The notes under the pieces: generated by a model
What the model saw: the letters and a program-made list of their open reading frames with translations, nothing else
The model's database searches: none
What the model was told of the DNA's origin: nothing
Translations under genes and position numbers: made by a program
Source of the DNA: Eubacteriales bacterium
GTDB lineage: Bacteria; Bacillota; Clostridia; Christensenellales; SZUA-584
Length of the DNA: 7,563 nucleotides
Assembly: GCA_028711205.1 (NCBI GenBank)
Contig: JAQTSP010000126.1
Coordinates: 1 to 7,563 of the forward strand
Reading direction: 5' to 3'
Part shown: positions 5,237-7,563 of the stretch, piece by piece
How positions within the stretch are numbered: the stretch's first letter is position 1
Layout of the letters: every line of letters begins with the position of its first letter

Positions 5237-5440
5237 ATGGCTTTATTGAAATATATTTGTGAAGACTGCAAGCACGTGTATGAAGAGCTGACCACCCCTG
5301 ATAAAAAGCCGGCGTGCCCGAAATGCGCCTCGGACAACACCAAACGGTACTATCAGGGAAAGTGTTATTTTGGCGGCAGAGGTAAAGGCGACAGCTGCAG
5401 CGGCGGCAATTGCGCCTGCTGCAAAGGATGTTCCGGTTAG
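5237..5440 (+). CDS. FmdB-family small zinc-ribbon protein
   Basis: The 67-aa product begins MALLKYICEDCKHVYEEL, the usual FmdB-type N-terminus. It has C8-x2-C11 and C27-x2-C30, forming a zinc ribbon. The C-terminus is a flexible Gly/Ser/Cys-rich tail (C43, C54, C59, C61, C62, C65) that is more cysteine-rich than in typical members and could bind another metal. The family was named after a putative regulator of formamidase/amidase genes, but no general function is established. AGGAG (5225-5229), which overlaps the corA stop, is best spaced for the ATG at 5237 rather than the adjacent one at 5234. It starts 10 bases after corA and ends 17 bases before radC, so co-transcription is very likely. 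Confidence 0.87.
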   Translation: MALLKYICEDCKHVYEELTTPDKKPACPKCASDNTKRYYQGKCYFGGRGKGDSCSGGNCACCKGCSG

Positions 5441-5457
5441 GTTCAATGGAGGCTCTC

Positions 5458-6219
5458 ATGCATGAAGGTCACAGGCAACGGCTGACAAAACGTTTTTTGA
5501 ACGAAGGCCTCGAGGGGTTTGAGGATCACGAAATACTTGAATTCATCTTGTTTTACGCGATACCGAGAGTGGATACCAACGCCATCGCCCACAGGCTGAT
5601 CGACACGTTCGGCAGCTTGTCCGGCGTGTTTGAAGCGGACGCAAAGGACTTGGAACAGGTTACGGGCATCGGTAAAAACGCCGCGGCATATCTGAGCATG
5701 TTTCCGGATGTGTTCAGGGCCTATCAGCGCAGCAAGCTTGGGCCGCGCCCGTACGTCAAATCGATCAAAGACGCCTGTGAGTTTGCAAGGTCGCTGCTTT
5801 TTGGCAAAGCCTATGAACAGTTTTATGTCATCTGGCTCGATACGCAAAACCGCGTGATCCACCACCAAAGGCTCTCTGAGGGCGGCATCAGCGAATCGCC
5901 CGTCTATCTCAATAAAGTGGCGGCCGCGGCCCTGAGGCATCATGCCGTCAAAGGCCTGATCGCGCACAACCATCCGGGCGGAAACGTAACGCCGTCAAAG
6001 GCGGATATCGATACGACGCATGACATACTGCGCGCACTCAATATGCTGGGTATCGAGCTCGTCGATCATATCATCATCAGCGAAGACGCTTCTTTCAGCT
6101 TTCAGGCAGACTCGCTGATGGGCCAGCGCGCGCTGAAACCCAAAGAAGCGTACGCGGCCGAGTATACGGCCGTCAGGCAGCTCGTTTCTGTGCTGGCGGA
6201 AAAAGAAAACACTGTATGA
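5458..6219 (+). CDS. radC: RadC family protein (JAB/MPN domain)
   Basis: The 253-aa protein has an N-terminal helix-hairpin-helix region (HEGHRQRLTKRF, then LEQVTGIGKNAAAYL at about 65-79). The C-terminal RadC JAMM metalloprotease-like domain carries E120, H170-N-H172-P, S180 and D183, all residues expected for a zinc site. Despite the name, a role in DNA repair is doubtful for the family, and its substrate is unknown. The open frame extends upstream into fmdB, but ATG at 5458 is chosen because GGAGG (5448-5452) lies 5 bases before it and family members begin M-H-x-G-H-R-x-R. The product is slightly longer than the commonest RadC at its C-terminus (YAAEYTAVRQLVSVLAEKEN), which may be a helix. 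It follows fmdB by 17 bases. Confidence 0.95.
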   Translation: MHEGHRQRLTKRFLNEGLEGFEDHEILEFILFYAIPRVDTNAIAHRLIDTFGSLSGVFEADAKDLEQVTGIGKNAAAYLSMFPDVFRAYQRSKLGPRPYVKSIKDACEFARSLLFGKAYEQFYVIWLDTQNRVIHHQRLSEGGISESPVYLNKVAAAALRHHAVKGLIAHNHPGGNVTPSKADIDTTHDILRALNMLGIELVDHIIISEDASFSFQADSLMGQRALKPKEAYAAEYTAVRQLVSVLAEKENTV

Positions 6220-6248
6220 ACGTATATTTGCGGCACATATCGGCATAT

Positions 6249-6294
6249 CATTCTGACAGGCCGCGTAACGACCTGTTTGTTCCGCTTCAGAATG
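6249..6294 (+). repeat. Inverted repeat between radC and the acetyltransferase gene
   Basis: CATTCTGA (6249-6256) pairs perfectly with TCAGAATG (6287-6294), and ACAGG (6256-6260) can pair with CCTGT (6272-6276), giving a long hairpin with an asymmetric internal loop. No T-run follows directly, so a classical terminator is unlikely. It may be an mRNA processing or stability element in a radC-GNAT transcript, or an operator. Confidence 0.5.
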
Positions 6295-6324
6295 CGAATA
6301 CGATACTATTTTTTGGAGGAAGCT

Positions 6325-6783
6325 ATGACGATTACATTTAAGGTGATAGAAAAAGTGGACGCGGAAACGATCTCCCGCATATTGTATATCGAACAGGAGG
6401 CGTTTGGCGATGGCGCTCTCAGTGAATATGTCGTTGTGCCTTACATGCGCTACGGCAAGGTCTATGCCGCCGTTGACGAAGAAGACAACATCATCTCGTG
6501 CGCGTATTTTATGCGGGACATGGGCGACATCAGCCTGGCCTACATACTCAGCATCGCGACGCTGACCGCCTATAGAGGGCATGATGTGGGCACGGCGCTT
6601 TTGAATTACGCGTTTTCGCATATCAAGCGCTTCGGCATCGAAAAAATACAGCTGACCGTTGATCCCGCCAATTTTAAAGCGTTATCCGTATACAGAGAAA
6701 AACTTGGGTTTACTGTCGCGGACATCTCAAAAGACGAAGACAGCGCGGGTGACGACAGACTGATCATGACAAAAGATTTATAA
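6325..6783 (+). CDS. GNAT family N-acetyltransferase
   Basis: The 152-aa protein has the GNAT fold order: an N-terminal helix with IEQEAFGDG (22-30), strands with VYAAVDEEDNIISCAYFM (46-63), then IATLTAYRGHDVGTALL (77-93) with the acetyl-CoA pyrophosphate-binding R84-G-H-D-V-G89, and the C-terminal motif LTVDPANFKALSVYREKLGF (110-129) with N116 and Y123 as in RimI-type enzymes. It transfers acetyl from acetyl-CoA to an amine; the substrate is not evident. The start at 6325 is chosen by GGAGGA (6315-6320); the frame is open upstream to 6277 but without a binding site. It follows radC by 105 bases, so read-through from the corA operon is possible, and a terminator at 6887-6928 closes the unit. 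Confidence 0.9.
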   Translation: MTITFKVIEKVDAETISRILYIEQEAFGDGALSEYVVVPYMRYGKVYAAVDEEDNIISCAYFMRDMGDISLAYILSIATLTAYRGHDVGTALLNYAFSHIKRFGIEKIQLTVDPANFKALSVYREKLGFTVADISKDEDSAGDDRLIMTKDL

Positions 6784-6816
6784 TGCTGTATATAATTCAC
6801 AAAATATAAAAAGTCT

Positions 6817-6862
6817 GTTTACACATTATTCATAACCTTTATGTACAATGAATAGTGTAAAC
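6817..6862. repeat. Long interrupted palindrome in the GNAT-rqcP intergenic region
   Basis: The left arm GTTTACACATTATTCAT (6817-6833) and the right arm ATGAATAGTGTAAAC (6848-6862) are complementary over 15 bp, with only the dinucleotide AT (6825-6826) extra in the left arm. The spacer is 14 bases. It lies between the GNAT stop and its terminator, in AT-rich DNA. It could be a binding site for a dimeric regulator or recombinase, or a hairpin in the mRNA 3' end. No ORF or insertion-sequence feature accompanies it. Confidence 0.6.
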
Positions 6863-6886
6863 AAGGCAACCAGCATTTATATATAT

Positions 6887-6928
6887 GAAAAGAGCGTTCG
6901 AAGGAAACTTAGGCGCTCTTTTCCTTTT
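6887..6928 (+). terminator. Intrinsic terminator downstream of the GNAT gene
   Basis: GAAAAGAGCG (6887-6896) and CGCTCTTTTC (6914-6923) form a perfect 10-bp stem with a 17-base loop. The stem runs into TTTTCCTTTT (6919-6928). It separates the upstream unit from the rqcP promoter about 45 bases further on. Confidence 0.75.
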
Positions 6929-6970
6929 GCGCAAAATATTTGAATTGGGCTGTGCCGCACTATATTTTTC

Positions 6971-6979
6971 TGCTATAAT
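6971..6979 (+). promoter_or_regulatory. Extended -10 promoter of rqcP-ispD
   Basis: TGCTATAAT combines a perfect -10 (6974-6979) with the extended TG one base upstream. The -35 position (TGTGCC, 6951-6956) is weak. Transcription would start near 6986, leaving a short leader with GAGGTGA (6991-6997) ahead of the rqcP start. Confidence 0.7.
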
Positions 6980-7001
6980 GGGCATAAAAAGAGGTGACTG
7001 C

Positions 7002-7259
7002 ATGAGGCTTGATAAGTTTTTAAAAGTTTCAAGGATCATAAAACGGCGCACGGTTGCCAGCGAAGCGTGCGATAAAAAGCGCGTCCTGGTCAACGGAAAC
7101 CAGGCCAAGGCCGGCAAAGATATTAAAACCGGTGACGAGATCGAAATACGCTTTGGCGCAAACACACTGAAGGTCAGGGTCTTGCAGGTGGCCGAAACGG
7201 TGCGCAAGGAAGACGCGGGCGATATGTTCGAAAACATCGAGGAAAAAAGAAATGGCTGA
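7002..7259 (+). CDS. rqcP: RqcP-type S4-domain RNA-binding protein (ribosome-associated quality control)
   Basis: The 85-aa protein is almost entirely one S4 RNA-binding domain: MRLDKFLKVSRIIKRRTVAS, then VLVNGNQAKAGKDIKTGDEI (28-47), followed by IRFGANTLKVRV. This closely follows Bacillus RqcP (YabO) as I remember it, including the length. RqcP binds the 50S subunit with peptidyl-tRNA and works with RqcH in adding alanine tails to stalled nascent chains; Hsp15 (HslR) is the Gram-negative relative. ATG at 7002 is supported by GAGGTGA (6991-6997) and the promoter just upstream. The longer open frame from 6885 is rejected because it crosses the terminator and promoter. The stop overlaps the ispD start by 8 bases. 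Confidence 0.92.
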   Translation: MRLDKFLKVSRIIKRRTVASEACDKKRVLVNGNQAKAGKDIKTGDEIEIRFGANTLKVRVLQVAETVRKEDAGDMFENIEEKRNG

Positions 7260-7563
7260 AACATACGTCATCGTGCTTGCCGCGGGAGACGCGCGGCGCA
7301 TGGGCGAAAACAAAATGTTCATGCGCGTCGGCACCATGAGCGTGCTCGAGCGGTCTCTTGCCGCGTTTGAGCTGTGCGGGTGTTTCGACCGCGTTGTCAT
7401 CGTCTGCAAAGAAAACGATATGGACAGGACCGGCGCCGTGGCAGAAAAATCGCTCAGCGTTCCGTACACACTCGTCCCTGGCGGAAGCGAGCGGCAGTTT
7501 TCCGTTGAAAACGCGCTTCATTCGCTGCGCGGCGCCGCCGGCGATGACGTGGTCGTCGTGCAC
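7252..7563 (+). CDS. ispD: 2-C-methyl-D-erythritol 4-phosphate cytidylyltransferase, N-terminal part (partial)
   Basis: The first 104 residues are present before the window ends. IspD couples CTP to methylerythritol phosphate in the MEP route to isoprenoids. The nucleotide-binding motif VLAAGDARRMGENKMF (8-23) supplies the A-A-G-x-x-x-R-M and lysine of the family. It is followed by SVLERSLAAF (30-39), and PGGSERQFSVENAL (76-89) corresponds to the conserved G-x-x-R-x-x-S-V-x-N-x-L. The final VVVH would lead into the expected D-G-A-R-P beyond the window. A sugar-nucleotide or ribitol-phosphate cytidylyltransferase is less likely given these motifs. Its start at 7252 shares ATGGCTGA with the rqcP stop, suggesting coupled translation; no separate strong ribosome binding site is visible. 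Confidence 0.9.
   Translation, partial: MAETYVIVLAAGDARRMGENKMFMRVGTMSVLERSLAAFELCGCFDRVVIVCKENDMDRTGAVAEKSLSVPYTLVPGGSERQFSVENALHSLRGAAGDDVVVVH

Noticed and set aside
6885..7001. In-frame 39-codon N-terminal extension of rqcP
   Set aside because: It contains an intrinsic terminator and an extended -10 promoter; the S4 family starts at M-R-L-D-K-F, which matches the ATG at 7002.
1..7563. CRISPR arrays, tRNA or rRNA genes, insertion sequences
   Set aside because: I saw no regularly spaced repeats, no tRNA-like T-arm (GGTTCGAATCC type) with a CCA end, no rRNA signature, and no transposase reading frame.

Overview
The window reads as a chromosome segment of a Gram-positive anaerobe of the Clostridia (Firmicutes) type. 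This rests on gene content and style: nadB-nadC, an RqcP-type S4 protein followed directly by ispD, a short RadC, strong AGGAGG ribosome binding sites, sigma-A-like promoters and AU-rich terminators. The assignment is inference; no rRNA or marker phylogeny is available here.

Layout. 1-1183 (+): the 3' end of nadB overlaps nadC, the last two steps of de novo NAD synthesis that fit in the window. 1229-3483 (-): a visibly AT-richer block with a 59-aa zinc-ribbon protein, a 491-aa B12-binding-domain radical SAM enzyme of the DUF4070/HpnP-like type, and a 107-aa protein I do not recognise that has its own extended -10 promoter. 3484-4293 holds no convincing ordinary gene but is dense in signals. 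On the minus strand there is a perfect TTGACA-17-TATAAT promoter, a roughly 210-nt compactly folding RNA whose first and last bases form an 11-bp closing helix, and a terminator. On the plus strand there is a divergent promoter feeding a roughly 300-nt structured leader with strong-SD short reading frames ahead of a CorA-type transporter. 4294-6783 (+): corA-like, an FmdB-type zinc ribbon and radC are tightly packed, followed by a GNAT acetyltransferase. 6784-7001 contains a long interrupted palindrome, a terminator and an extended -10 promoter. 7002-7563 (+): rqcP overlaps the 5' part of ispD.

How the genes work together: nadB/nadC make nicotinate mononucleotide from aspartate-derived iminoaspartate via quinolinate. 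rqcP serves rescue of stalled 50S subunits, and ispD makes an isoprenoid precursor intermediate. The corA-fmdB-radC cluster looks like one transcription unit, but I see no shared pathway.

The most noteworthy item is the candidate stand-alone structured RNA at 3608-3876 (-). It has promoter, fold and terminator all readable from sequence, but I cannot assign it to a family without a covariance-model search. The structured corA leader next to it, with two overlapping micro-ORFs, is the second.
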